A DNA stretch of 64,000 nt from Polycladomyces subterraneus. Lineage in GTDB: Bacteria; Bacillota; Bacilli; Thermoactinomycetales; JIR-001. The stretch's first letter is position 1. Each line of letters opens with the position of its first letter. Where the stretch lies: the NCBI RefSeq assembly GCF_030433435.1, contig NZ_JANRHH010000019.1, forward strand, positions 62,001 through 126,000. The letters are read 5' to 3'. The translations under genes and the position numbers were made by a program. Shown here one piece after another: positions 1-8,644 of the stretch. Below the pieces are notes generated by a model. The model saw only the letters and a list, made by a program, of their open reading frames with translations. It searched no databases and had not been told where the DNA came from.

Positions 1-303
1 GAGGCGGCACAATCTCTCAACATGACGTATTGGCAAACGATGCGGCGCATTATCATCCCGCAGGCGACGCGCGTGGCATTGCCGTCGCTGGCCAATACGT
101 TCCTCAGTTTGGTCAAGGACACGTCGCTGTTGTCGGTTGTCACTGTGCCGGAGATGATGTATCAGGCGAAAATCGTCGGCGGCCAGACCTATGATTACAT
201 GACCGCCTACATTCTGGTGGCCATCATTTATTGGATCATTTGCACGGTACTCAATGTTTTGCAGGATTGGCTTGAAAAACGGTACAGCCGTTTTGCGGCG
301 TGA
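1..303 (+). CDS. Amino-acid ABC transporter permease, C-terminal part
   Basis: The reading frame is open from the first base of the window, so only the last 100 residues are seen and the true start lies upstream. The fragment opens with the EAA loop (EAAQSL, then IIIPQA about 18 residues on), the cytoplasmic segment by which ABC import permeases contact their ATPase. In the usual EAA-x3-G pattern the glycine is asparagine here. Hydrophobic segments follow at about residues 55-80 ([15 protein letters not shown]). The protein closely resembles HisM/TcyL-type permeases of polar amino-acid importers. The ATPase gene starts 14 bases after the stop codon, so the two are one operon; the substrate-binding protein is presumably upstream. 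Substrate cannot be told from this part; cystine or another polar amino acid is typical of the family. Confidence 0.9.
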   Translation, partial: EAAQSLNMTYWQTMRRIIIPQATRVALPSLANTFLSLVKDTSLLSVVTVPEMMYQAKIVGGQTYDYMTAYILVAIIYWIICTVLNVLQDWLEKRYSRFAA

Positions 304-317
304 GAGGAGGGGCGGAC

Positions 318-1070
318 ATGATTCGCATTCGTGGTTTGAGGAAACAATTCGGAGAAACAGAAGTGTTGCGCGGGATCGATCTGGACGTGAATGAAGGCGA
401 AGTCGTCTGTGTGATCGGTCCGAGCGGATCGGGGAAATCGACGCTGCTTCGGTGCATTAATCTGTTGGAAACGCCCACTGCCGGTACGCTCGCCGTCGCC
501 GGTAAAGAACTATCGTTCGGACAGGGGAAAGTGAAGGAAAAGGACGTTCGCACCCTACGCAGCAAAACGGGGATGGTCTTCCAAAGCTTCAACTTGTTCC
601 CTCACAAAACGGTGCTGGAAAATGTGATCGAAGGTCCGGTTGTGGTGAAAAAGGCGGACAAACGCGCCGCCATCGAGAAAGCGGAATCGCTGCTGAAAAA
701 AGTGGGGTTGTTGGAGAAACGGGACGAATATCCGACGCGTCTCTCCGGGGGACAACAGCAACGGGTGGCGATTGCCAGAGCGTTGGCGATGGAGCCGGAA
801 GTGCTGTTGTTTGATGAGCCCACCTCTGCTCTAGACCCCGAACTGGTGGGAGAAGTGCTGAAAACAATGAAGGAACTGGCACAGGAAAATCAGACGATGG
901 TCATCGTCACCCACGAGATGAATTTCGCCAAAAACGTGGCCGACCGGGTGCTATTCATGGATGCAGGCCAAATCGTGGAGCAAGGAACACCGCAGGCGCT
1001 GTTCACCGAACCGAAAGAGGAGCGGACCCGGCAGTTTCTGGCCAAGATGCTGGCGGATCCGACGGTGTGA
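318..1070 (+). CDS. Polar amino-acid ABC transporter ATP-binding protein
   Basis: ATPase of 250 residues that powers import through the permease encoded just upstream. All nucleotide-binding motifs are present: Walker [10 protein letters not shown] near residue 35, signature LSGGQQQR, Walker [13 protein letters not shown] and the H-loop VTHEMNFA. The length and the sequence around the signature match the GlnQ/HisP/TcyN group. The ATG at 318 is chosen over an upstream GTG at 300 because GAGAGGAGGGG sits at the right distance before it and the family begins MI-I-x-L. The gene ends at a strong intrinsic terminator, closing the operon. Confidence 0.95.
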   Translation: MIRIRGLRKQFGETEVLRGIDLDVNEGEVVCVIGPSGSGKSTLLRCINLLETPTAGTLAVAGKELSFGQGKVKEKDVRTLRSKTGMVFQSFNLFPHKTVLENVIEGPVVVKKADKRAAIEKAESLLKKVGLLEKRDEYPTRLSGGQQQRVAIARALAMEPEVLLFDEPTSALDPELVGEVLKTMKELAQENQTMVIVTHEMNFAKNVADRVLFMDAGQIVEQGTPQALFTEPKEERTRQFLAKMLADPTV

Positions 1071-1089
1071 CGATTTTCCCAAGTAGTTT

Positions 1090-1117
1090 AGCCCTGTCCG
1101 TTGACAGGGCTTTTTTT
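1090..1117 (+). terminator. Intrinsic terminator of the ABC importer operon
   Basis: The stem AGCCCTGTC / GACAGGGCT with a short loop is followed by seven T residues, 20 bases after the ATPase stop codon. Confidence 0.92.
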
Positions 1118-1221
1118 ATGAAATTCCGTCATTTGCTCCATCATGCCATCAACTTCTAACGCCGGATCGCTGATGAAGAGAATGTTGACCTATTCCTCCT
1201 TATTTGCAAACCCACCCATGT

Positions 1222-2535
1222 TTAAGATGAAATCGATTTTGCTTCGGCCAGCTTTTCTGACACCTCATTTTGATACGTTTCAGAAGTCCAGTAGACTGAG
1301 ATGAGCGTGACCAGACACATAAAGATCAAATAAACAGCCACTGTCCAAGGTTTACCACCCGCCCAGGCCATGAGTGAAGTGGCGATGAGCGGGGCGAGCC
1401 CTCCGGCAAATACCGATGCCAACTGATAACCAATGGAGATTCCACTATAGCGTACTCGTGTGCCAAACAGTTCAGAGAGGAAAGCAGCTTGCGGACCATA
1501 CATCGCTGCATGACCAAGCGCCAGCGCGATGATGATTGCCAGCCAAGTAAAAAAGGTACTTTTCGTGTCAAGCAGCCAAAAGAAGGGGAAAGCAAATAAT
1601 GCAGTAAACGCGGCTCCACCCATGTATACCGGACGACGACCGATACGGTCTGACAGAGCGCCAAACAGCGGCACAGCGATAAACTCTAGAGCGGTAGCAA
1701 TGGTAACTCCATTTAACGCCATGCTTTTGGGCATTCCCAATTGTTCAGTCGTATAGGTAAGAACAAATACACTAAAGATATAGAATGTTCCGTTCTCGGC
1801 AAAACGCGCACCCATCGCCTGCAGCACCTGTTTCGGATGCGCTTTCAACACTTCCAAGATTGGTAGACGGGCTTCTGTTTGCGTCTCCTTTACTTTTTGG
1901 AAGGCGGGTGTTTCCATTACACGCAAGCGAATAAACAGACCTACCCCGATGAGAAGAAAACTGACCAAGAAGGGGATTCGCCACCCCCATGTTAAAAATT
2001 GCTTCTCCGGCAGAGACGAAAACATGGTGAATACAGCGGTCGAGAGCAACAGCCCTCCCGGTACTCCCATCTGTGTCCAACTTCCATAAAAACCTCTTTT
2101 CCCTTTTGGCGCGTGCTCTACGGACATCAAGGCAGCCCCTCCCCATTCTCCTCCTACGCCGATCCCTTGCAGCAAGCGCAAGACGATGAGCAGAATGGGT
2201 GCCCAAATGCCGATGCTTTCATAAGTGGGCAACAGCCCGATCAAAGCGGTGGCGATCCCCATGATCATCAGGGTGATGATGAGCATGGACTTACGGCCAA
2301 TTTTATCGCCGTAATGACCAAAAATGATTCCTCCAAATGGCCGCGCGACAAAGCCCAGCGTAAAAGTCGCAAAAGCTTGCAGCGTCCCAATCAGCGGATC
2401 AGACTCTGGAAAGAAGAGTTGAGGAAAGACAAGAGCTGCTGCTGTTCCATATAAAAAGAAGTCATACCACTCGATAGCCGTACCGATGAAACTGGATAGA
2501 GCTGATTTGACGACTTCGCTGTTTTTCTGAGCCAT
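1222..2535 (-). CDS. MFS transporter, metabolite:H+ symporter (MHS) family
   Basis: Membrane transporter of 437 residues with about 12 hydrophobic segments. The N-terminus SSFIGTAIEWYDFFLYGT is the hallmark of the MHS branch of the major facilitator superfamily (ProP, ShiA, KgtP, CitA). The loop 2-3 motif GHYGDKIGRK and the segment RLLQGIGVGGEWGGA are also typical. Proteins of this branch take up organic acids, osmolytes or shikimate with protons. The ATG is preceded by GAGGTGA. It lies 28 bases downstream of the alcohol dehydrogenase gene on the same strand, so the two are probably co-transcribed. The transporter may bring in the substrate of a small catabolic module, but the compound cannot be read from the sequence. 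Confidence 0.9.
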   Translation of the reverse strand: MAQKNSEVVKSALSSFIGTAIEWYDFFLYGTAAALVFPQLFFPESDPLIGTLQAFATFTLGFVARPFGGIIFGHYGDKIGRKSMLIITLMIMGIATALIGLLPTYESIGIWAPILLIVLRLLQGIGVGGEWGGAALMSVEHAPKGKRGFYGSWTQMGVPGGLLLSTAVFTMFSSLPEKQFLTWGWRIPFLVSFLLIGVGLFIRLRVMETPAFQKVKETQTEARLPILEVLKAHPKQVLQAMGARFAENGTFYIFSVFVLTYTTEQLGMPKSMALNGVTIATALEFIAVPLFGALSDRIGRRPVYMGGAAFTALFAFPFFWLLDTKSTFFTWLAIIIALALGHAAMYGPQAAFLSELFGTRVRYSGISIGYQLASVFAGGLAPLIATSLMAWAGGKPWTVAVYLIFMCLVTLISVYWTSETYQNEVSEKLAEAKSISS

Positions 2536-2563
2536 CTCAGTTCACCTCTATTTCATTCTGTTT

Positions 2564-3745
2564 TTACCTAATATTTACAAAATTATAATCATAACAGTAA
2601 TGATACAACTCGACGATTTCCGCATGTGTTGGAATGCGTGGATTCATTCCCGGACTCCCGCTTTCCAAGGCATCGGCAGCCATTTTATCGACTACTCGTT
2701 CAAATTCGGTCCGATCGATGCCCTGTTGTTTCATATTGGGAATGTCAAGATCCAGGCAGAGTTGCTTAATCATGGAGACAACAGCATCAGCCGCTTCAAC
2801 ATCAGAAACCGATTTCAAATCTTCGGAAAAAACGCGCCCAATACATGCCAATCGCTCGATGCACGCCTCTTTGCTGAACTCTAACACAGCCGGCAGTAGC
2901 ATCGCATTGGAAATGCCATGAGGAACGTGAAAAATGGCTCCGATCGGACGGGACATTCCATGAACCAGGCAAACGGAAGCATTTGAAAAAGCCATACCTG
3001 CTTGCATCGCAGCTAAAGCCATATTTTCTCTGGCCACAATATGATCTCCATTTTCATAAACTGTTCTTATATTCTGACTAATTAACCGAATCGCGGACAA
3101 GGCCAACGTATCCGTGAGGGGTTGAGCCCGTCGGGACAGATACGCCTCAATCGCATGACATAATGCGTCGATTCCGGTGGCAGCGGTAACATGGGGCGGT
3201 GATGAAAGGGTTAAGATGGGATCGACAATTGCTACAGCGGGAATAAATGCGGGATGTTTGATCATCATCTTTACATCATTTGTGGTGTTGGTGATCACGG
3301 TCACACTGGTCACTTCTGATCCTGTCCCGGCTGTCGTTGGGACGGCAATCAATGGGATTGGTTGGTGGGCAATCTCTTTTTTCCCCCCGATGTAATCACC
3401 GATATACCCACCGTTTACCGCGACGATCGAGACTGCTTTGGCTGCGTCCAGACAACTCCCTCCACCAATGGCGATGAGGAGATCACAGTTTTCTTTTTGA
3501 AAAAGTTCCAGCGCTGTGGCGACATGTTGATCGGTAGGTTCTGAATTGACACCCAGGTAAGAAACGGAAGCAACTCCAGCCTGGTCGAGTAATTGCTCAC
3601 ACCGTCTGATATAATCGAGCTTTTCCATGATCCTATCGCTGACGATCAGTGCTTTGCTCCCTAAATTTGCAGCGTGAACACCTACTTGCGAAAAAGAATC
3701 ACGGCCATAAAGAACAACAGACGGTATGCGAAACTCGTTTATCAT
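2564..3745 (-). CDS. Iron-containing alcohol dehydrogenase
   Basis: NAD(P)-dependent, metal-dependent alcohol dehydrogenase of the group III family, 393 residues. The dinucleotide-binding motif GGGSCLDAAKA lies near residue 100. Metal ligands are expected in DALCHAIEAY and in the downstream HGMSRPIGAIFHVPHG segment. The start at 3745 (MINEFRIPS) is preferred to the longer frame at 3796 because GGGGGAGGA directly precedes it and family members begin with this strand. The MHS transporter follows on the same strand. The substrate is unknown; relatives act on butanol, 1,3-propanediol, lactaldehyde or hydroxy acids. Confidence 0.9.
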   Translation of the reverse strand: MINEFRIPSVVLYGRDSFSQVGVHAANLGSKALIVSDRIMEKLDYIRRCEQLLDQAGVASVSYLGVNSEPTDQHVATALELFQKENCDLLIAIGGGSCLDAAKAVSIVAVNGGYIGDYIGGKKEIAHQPIPLIAVPTTAGTGSEVTSVTVITNTTNDVKMMIKHPAFIPAVAIVDPILTLSSPPHVTAATGIDALCHAIEAYLSRRAQPLTDTLALSAIRLISQNIRTVYENGDHIVARENMALAAMQAGMAFSNASVCLVHGMSRPIGAIFHVPHGISNAMLLPAVLEFSKEACIERLACIGRVFSEDLKSVSDVEAADAVVSMIKQLCLDLDIPNMKQQGIDRTEFERVVDKMAADALESGSPGMNPRIPTHAEIVELYHYCYDYNFVNIR

Positions 3746-3919
3746 CTTCCTCCCCCCTCTACTTGGACGTGCATACATCATACATATGTCAATCAATGAC
3801 GCTAGATTCGTTTCCGTCCAAACATTTTATCCCCAGAATGCATCAACTTAATAGAATTATTCGAATATAATACTAAGTCACAATATTATGTTTCGTCAAG
3901 GAGAAACTTGATCAAGTAG

Positions 3920-3951
3920 AGAAGGGAACCGTCTCCCCACGGTTCCCTCTA
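3920..3951. terminator. Bidirectional hairpin behind yqhG
   Basis: AGGGAACCGT / ACGGTTCCCT forms a ten-base-pair stem between yqhG and the upstream end of the alcohol dehydrogenase gene. On the minus strand it lies just after the yqhG stop codon. The T-tract is weak on either side. Confidence 0.6.
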
Positions 3952-3962
3952 TTATACTTTCC

Positions 3963-4775
3963 TTAACTCCCCCCATCCAGATAAAACAACCCCGCATTCA
4001 CCACCGACACTTCTACGCGCGGGTGGTACTGCCACACTGCCTCTCCAATCCGTTGTTTCTTTTCCGCCCGGGTTTCGTCGCTGAGGCGCATGTGATCCGG
4101 GTAGTAGAGGTCCAGCTGATCCAGTTCCTGTTCCAGTTGTTCGTAGGCCTCATAAGCCCAGGTGCGATCCTGTTCTTCGATGTGCTTTTGCAGGGTGAAT
4201 TCCAGTTCGCCTACGCCTTCGGCGATGCCGAATTGCGGTTGGATGACGTGCCGATTGGCGGGCAGTTTGGACGACCAGTGTTTGTGTTGGAGACGTTCGT
4301 AAAACGAGGTCACCACTTCTCCGCTGTGCAGATTGATGCCCAGGTCGACAATCTCGTCCTTTTTCCGGTCGCAGACATAGGAGACGAGAAAGTTGACGCC
4401 CAACCACGGCACGTACGGCCGGGAGAGCAATGGGTGCGGAGCGGCGGTGGTTGGTGATTCGAACAGACGAACGAAACGCCCCCGTTTTTGGGCGGATTCC
4501 AACAGCAGGGCAAAGCGGGGCGAACCGAAGTTCATCAGTTCACCGCTCAGGTCGGGTGAAGCCGCTTGCGGATCGAAGATCAGCGTGAGGATGGCAGGGT
4601 TGGCGGGCAGGCCCATCCGCTCCACATACATCCAGTAAAACGGACGGTTCATGATGTCTTTGTCCGCCTCAACTGACAGTTGCACCTGCAGGTGGGCTGG
4701 ACTTCTCTCGATGATGCTGCATTCCTGGGACAAAAAGTAGCGTTCAGCGAAGTTGCGCACTTGTTGTGGATTCAT
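3963..4775 (-). CDS. yqhG: YqhG family protein
   Basis: Conserved Bacillales protein of unknown biochemical function, 270 residues here. It is recognised by overall sequence (start MNPQQVRNFAERYF, central PYVPWLGVNFLVSYVCDRKKDE) and by position: in Bacillus yqhG is paired with the SNF2 helicase gene yqhH beside the glycine cleavage operon, as here. The start at 4775 has a clear GGGAGG eleven bases upstream, while the longer frame to 4880 does not look like family sequence. The gene overlaps the 3' end of yqhH by 32 bases, so translation is probably coupled. No signal peptide or membrane segment is visible. Confidence 0.85.
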   Translation of the reverse strand: MNPQQVRNFAERYFLSQECSIIERSPAHLQVQLSVEADKDIMNRPFYWMYVERMGLPANPAILTLIFDPQAASPDLSGELMNFGSPRFALLLESAQKRGRFVRLFESPTTAAPHPLLSRPYVPWLGVNFLVSYVCDRKKDEIVDLGINLHSGEVVTSFYERLQHKHWSSKLPANRHVIQPQFGIAEGVGELEFTLQKHIEEQDRTWAYEAYEQLEQELDQLDLYYPDHMRLSDETRAEKKQRIGEAVWQYHPRVEVSVVNAGLFYLDGGS

Positions 4776-6480
4776 GGTCTGAATCCTCCCGTTGCCGTAG
4801 TGTCCGGTCACCGGAGTGGCTGCGGGCTTGATGGATGCTGTCTCCGATTTGGCCGAACCGTTCGCGGATTTCCCGGTCATCTTTCGCTTCTATCACAATC
4901 TGCATCAGGTTTTGTTCCATCGAGTCCTTCAGGTCCAGCCGCTCCAGGATCGTTTCCAGATCACCGATCACCGACTGGAACATGTCGATTTTCTCATGCA
5001 GCAGCCAGATAATATGCTCTTCGATTGTATCTTCCGTCGCGAAATTGTAAATGTGCACATCGTGGGTTTGTCCCAGCCGGTGAACACGTCCGATCCGCTG
5101 TTCAACGCGCATCGGGTTCCACGGCATGTCGTAGTTGATGATGTGATGGCAGAACTGCAGGTTGATCCCTTCGCCACCCGCTTCGGTGGCCACCATCACC
5201 TGGGCGCGTTTTTGAAACAGTTCCATCATCCAGTCCTTCTTGTTGCGCTGAAATCCACCGCGGTACGGGATGGCGGAAATCCCTTTCTCAGCCAGGGCGC
5301 GCATGATCATCTCCTGGGTGGCACGGTATTCGGTGAAAATGATCCACTTCTCATCGCTGTTCGACAGCATTTCCACCACTTTTCTCACTTTGGACTGTTC
5401 CTTGACGGCGCGGAGCAGGTCGATCAGGTGCTGCACTTCCGGTGAAACGGTTTCCCGTCCTTTTTCTCCCCGCTGGAACAGCTTGAACAACGTGAGAAAC
5501 ACCGCATCCCGACTGCTGCACACTTCCCGTTGTAAAACGAGCAAGGAGAGCAGGGTCTTCAGATTTCCACGGCCTTCCCGGTAGCGATCGCGGACGAAAC
5601 GAGTGACCCCTTCGTATAAGGCTCGCTCCTCCGGAGAGAGCTGGATGGGAACGGTGTAGACGTGCCGCCGGGTGAAGGACAGATTGCTGTCGCTCCGTTT
5701 GTTGCGGATCATCACCCGATGGATTTCCTCGCGAAGGTGTTCCGGGTTTTTTGCTCTGCGTTTGCTCGCCATGTGTTCGGTTTGAAACGTGGATTGACGG
5801 CCGAGGTGCCCCGGTTTGAGCAGCGTGACTAAGTTGTACAGCTCATCCAACTGGTTTTGCACCGGTGTGGCCGTGAGCAACAGGCAATATTTCTTTTGCA
5901 GGTCGTTGATGAATTGCCAGTTTTTCGTCCGTCGGTTTTTCAATTTGTGTGCTTCGTCGACGATCAGCATGTCATAGCGGTGAGACTGTACGATGCTCCG
6001 GTGCGGATCGCGTTTGGCGGTATCGATGGAGGCAACCAGGATGTCGTATTTCTCCCACATCCACTCTTTCTTTTGTGCCATCGCTGGAATCTGAAACTTC
6101 TGGTTCAACTCTCGCGTCCACTGAAGGACGAGAGAGGACGGTACTAAGATGAGAACTTTTTTGACCAATCCGCGCAAGAGATACTCTTTGAGGATCAAAC
6201 CGGCTTCGATCGTTTTCCCCAAGCCGACTTCGTCGGCCAAGATTGCTCGTCCACGCATCTCGCCGATTACGCGGCGGGCCGTTTCGATCTGATGAGGGAG
6301 CGGTTCAAACCCGTGCAGGTGCTGAAGGCACTGCAACGCGTCAAAATGTGGAACGACTTTCGCTTGAGTGGCTTCCAATGCCAACCGGAACTGGTCCCAC
6401 GTGCTCCAATCGGCGTCTTTCTCGATATGTCGCATCAATTCGACCAACCACTTGCGATCCATGCGAATGGGTAACGACAC
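4744..6480 (-). CDS. yqhH: SNF2/DEAD-like helicase YqhH
   Basis: Superfamily 2 ATPase of 578 residues related to bacterial RapA/HepA-type remodellers. Helicase motifs appear in order: motif I LADEVGLGKTIEAG, motif II DEAH (VDEAHKLKN), motif III LTATPVQN, motif V GGEGINLQF and motif VI RIGRVHRLGQ. The GTG start at 6480 (VSLPIRMDRKW) is chosen because GAGGAGG lies eight bases upstream and the length then fits the roughly 560-residue family. The track of open frame to 6693 is low-complexity and unsupported. The role in the cell is unknown; remodelling of stalled transcription complexes is the family-based guess. Confidence 0.9.
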   Translation of the reverse strand: MSLPIRMDRKWLVELMRHIEKDADWSTWDQFRLALEATQAKVVPHFDALQCLQHLHGFEPLPHQIETARRVIGEMRGRAILADEVGLGKTIEAGLILKEYLLRGLVKKVLILVPSSLVLQWTRELNQKFQIPAMAQKKEWMWEKYDILVASIDTAKRDPHRSIVQSHRYDMLIVDEAHKLKNRRTKNWQFINDLQKKYCLLLTATPVQNQLDELYNLVTLLKPGHLGRQSTFQTEHMASKRRAKNPEHLREEIHRVMIRNKRSDSNLSFTRRHVYTVPIQLSPEERALYEGVTRFVRDRYREGRGNLKTLLSLLVLQREVCSSRDAVFLTLFKLFQRGEKGRETVSPEVQHLIDLLRAVKEQSKVRKVVEMLSNSDEKWIIFTEYRATQEMIMRALAEKGISAIPYRGGFQRNKKDWMMELFQKRAQVMVATEAGGEGINLQFCHHIINYDMPWNPMRVEQRIGRVHRLGQTHDVHIYNFATEDTIEEHIIWLLHEKIDMFQSVIGDLETILERLDLKDSMEQNLMQIVIEAKDDREIRERFGQIGDSIHQARSHSGDRTLRQREDSDHESTTSAQLR

Positions 6481-6745
6481 CGCGAAATCCTCCTCGTCCG
6501 CTTCCAAGTGTTTGCCAGATTTTAGTATGAGCGAATGAGGAAAAAAGTATGTAGCAATGGTTCCCCAAACTGAGGTCGATGGAAGTTTTGGGCGTATCCG
6601 GAAGTGAGTGCGGGGGATGTCTTCCGAACGATGGCTTGGGATACTAGGATACTGAATGGAGGAGGGAGACTGTATTCGAGGAATAGTGGTCATCTTAGCT
6701 CATAAAAGAGTGACCATTTTCCGGCGAGCTTATGAGCTGCGAAAC

Positions 6746-6782
6746 GGGAGCGTGGGAAAATGGTTCACCCCGGCACGCTCCC
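6746..6782 (-). terminator. Hairpin behind the ATP-grasp gene
   Basis: On the minus strand GGGAGCGTG pairs with CACGCTCCC and is followed by GTTTCG, four bases beyond the ATP-grasp gene's stop codon. The T-tract is poor. Confidence 0.55.
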
Positions 6783-6785
6783 ATC

Positions 6786-7619
6786 TCAATCCGTCCCGCC
6801 ATCTGTAGCGGAAGAGCCGAACATGATGTCCTGCAACCATTGCGGAACACCGACGCGTCGGGCGTAGCGGAGGCGAATCTCGTCATATTGTTTGGTGTTG
6901 GGCAATTGGGCGAACAATTCGTGGCTGGGTCCACCCCACGCATCATTGGTATTCACTTCCAACAGCCACCATTGCCCGTCCACGTCTACTCCCAAATCCA
7001 GTCCCACTTCCTCAAACTGATCAACCGTATCCAGCGACCGGCACACCCAATCGGCGATCTCTTGAAAAGATTGTTGGGGGTCTTCCTCAATTCCCGATGC
7101 CTGTAACACTTGTTCCGTCGGGATCACCTCGCCTCCGGAGATCGCCACATTGGAAACGATGCCTCCACTCCCGGCCACGCGCACCAAATCGCCGGCGTAC
7201 ACCCAACGGTTGTCGGTATCGCGTTGGAGGTGGACTCGGATGTCAAACGGACGGTTCTGGTAGGTTCGGAGCGGGGCGGCCTGTTGGGCGATATAGGTGT
7301 CGGATTTCGAGTGGGAGGAGGAGAAGCTCGGCCAGAAACGGAGCCAATCGGGGAACAGGAGCCGTTCTCCCGTTTCTTGCCGGGTCCAGTGAATATTGTT
7401 TGCCTGTTGTTCCACCAGACTGATCCGTCTACCACCGAATCCGGCGGCGGGTTTGATATAGACCCGCTCGTATCGTTGGAGCAAACAACGCAGGGAAGTC
7501 TCGTCCAACAGGTGAGTTTCCGGCAGATGGCAGGGGGCGTCGCGTTGTTCCGATAGTAACAGGTGCATGCCCCATTTGTTGAGAAAACGTCGTTCGGGGT
7601 CCCATCCCGCCGGCTTCAT
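6786..7619 (-). CDS. YheC/YheD-like ATP-grasp protein
   Basis: Protein of 277 residues with an ATP-grasp fold signature. YIKPAAGFGGRRI (near residue 55) fits the phosphate-binding loop; RPFDIRVHLQ and GLDLGVDVDGQWWLLEVNTN fit the metal- and ATP-binding C-terminal half, including the E-x-N ligands. It matches the YheC/YheD family, whose Bacillus members are linked to the spore coat, although a reaction has not been assigned. The ATG overlaps the panD stop codon (ATGA), so the two genes are translationally coupled. That pairing could suggest a ligase acting on beta-alanine or a related amino acid, but this is only inference. Confidence 0.85.
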   Translation of the reverse strand: MKPAGWDPERRFLNKWGMHLLLSEQRDAPCHLPETHLLDETSLRCLLQRYERVYIKPAAGFGGRRISLVEQQANNIHWTRQETGERLLFPDWLRFWPSFSSSHSKSDTYIAQQAAPLRTYQNRPFDIRVHLQRDTDNRWVYAGDLVRVAGSGGIVSNVAISGGEVIPTEQVLQASGIEEDPQQSFQEIADWVCRSLDTVDQFEEVGLDLGVDVDGQWWLLEVNTNDAWGGPSHELFAQLPNTKQYDEIRLRYARRVGVPQWLQDIMFGSSATDGGTD

Positions 7620-8020
7620 TTCCCATCTCCCCCACGGATGTGATGGGCGGAATGCTGAGTGTAGGATTTGACGTCAACGAGATGGTTTTTTTCATCCACC
7701 AAAACGATAAGGTGCTGAAACCGTTCCAAATCTGATTCGGTGTAGAAGCCGATACTGAGGATGATCACGAGGTCTCCCACTCGGAACAAATGGGCGGGTG
7801 GACCGTTGACGCAGATCTCTCCGCTTCCGAAGGGAGCGGGGATGGCGTAAGTCTGCCACGTCTGGGCGGAGCGGAGACCGTTGATCTGCACCATTTCAAA
7901 CGGGCGGATCGAAGCGGCTTCCATCAATTGTTCATCAATAGTGATGCTCCCGACATAGTCGAGATTTGCCTCCGTTACCCTTGCCCGATGAATTTTTCCT
8001 TTGCACGTCATATGCAGCAT
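7616..8020 (-). CDS. panD: Aspartate 1-decarboxylase, pyruvoyl enzyme
   Basis: Makes beta-alanine from aspartate for pantothenate and coenzyme A. The 134-residue sequence keeps the family's GKIHRARVTEAN opening, the self-cleavage site YVGS (Gly24-Ser25, where Ser becomes the pyruvoyl group), TYAIP and the ICVNGPPAHLFRVGDLVIIL core. It ends in a longer, unconserved tail. The usual panB and panC partners are absent; it is instead coupled by a four-base overlap to an ATP-grasp gene. AAGGA lies ten bases before the ATG. The sequence is somewhat divergent from housekeeping PanD. Confidence 0.88.
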   Translation of the reverse strand: MLHMTCKGKIHRARVTEANLDYVGSITIDEQLMEAASIRPFEMVQINGLRSAQTWQTYAIPAPFGSGEICVNGPPAHLFRVGDLVIILSIGFYTESDLERFQHLIVLVDEKNHLVDVKSYTQHSAHHIRGGDGK

Positions 8021-8152
8021 ATATCATCCGTCCTTAGGTGTTAATGGGATAATGTATGATGAAATGGGAAAAAGGTTTAGAAAATGGGCCGGGAAACCCG
8101 TTCCGCATTTTCAGCAGTTTCAAATCGTTTCGCCATTAGCAAGAGAAGTGTG

Positions 8153-8158
8153 TATAAT
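8153..8158 (+). promoter_or_regulatory. Possible -10 box upstream of the glycine riboswitch
   Basis: TATAAT lies about 210 bases before the first glycine aptamer and in the right orientation for the gcv leader. No good -35 hexamer is seen at 16-18 bases, so this is a weak call. The panD gene diverges from the same gap. Confidence 0.35.
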
Positions 8159-8367
8159 GGAACATGGAATACGTCATGGAAGCGATTATGCCCCGAATTT
8201 TCTTGTGAAAAGTGTCGATTCTGTTCGGGATTTATGGCACAATGAGAAAGAGAATTGCTGTTTACAGGGCAGATCAGCCCTGATAAGGGAACATTTTCCC
8301 GATTGAAGGCAGATAAGCTGTTTACACCCCATCGTTCGACAATTGGATATGACAAAGCGGTTGAAGG

Positions 8368-8553
8368 CGGGAGGAGAGACCACGCTTTGAAACGTGGCGC
8401 CGAAGGAGCAAGCCCATCACACAGGGTGAATCTCTCAGGCAAAAGGAGGCCCGCTGGACGCGACTCTGGAGAGTGCTCACCCCAGAGTGAGCCACCCAAG
8501 GGGCAATCCCGCTCCCATGCGGGATGAACTCTCAGGTTTCCGGACAGAGTGGA
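8368..8553 (+). promoter_or_regulatory. Tandem glycine riboswitch
   Basis: Two glycine aptamers lie in series ahead of gcvT. The first runs from GCGGGAGGAGAGACCACG to the pairing strand CCCGC near 8454 and contains CGCCGAAGGAGCAAGCC and AATCTCTCAGGCAAAAGG. The second repeats the same pattern (TGGAGAGTG, CACCCAAGGGGCAATCC, GAACTCTCAGGTTTCCGGACAGAG) to about 8553. These are the conserved core elements of the gcvT RNA motif. Glycine binding is expected to switch the operon on. A terminator stem overlaps the 3' strand of the second aptamer, which supports transcriptional control. Confidence 0.95.
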
Positions 8554-8586
8554 ACGCACCGATTCAGGCGATCCCTCTGTCTTTTT
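8543..8586 (+). terminator. Riboswitch-controlled terminator
   Basis: GACAGAG (end of aptamer 2) can pair with CTCTGTC at 8575-8581, followed by five T residues. Because the left arm is also the P1 strand of the second aptamer, glycine binding should prevent this stem, the arrangement of an ON switch. Confidence 0.75.
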
Positions 8587-8644
8587 GTTTGAAAAGATGG
8601 AATGTGTGGCAAACTGTGGTGGAAATCGTGCGGAGGTGGAGAGG

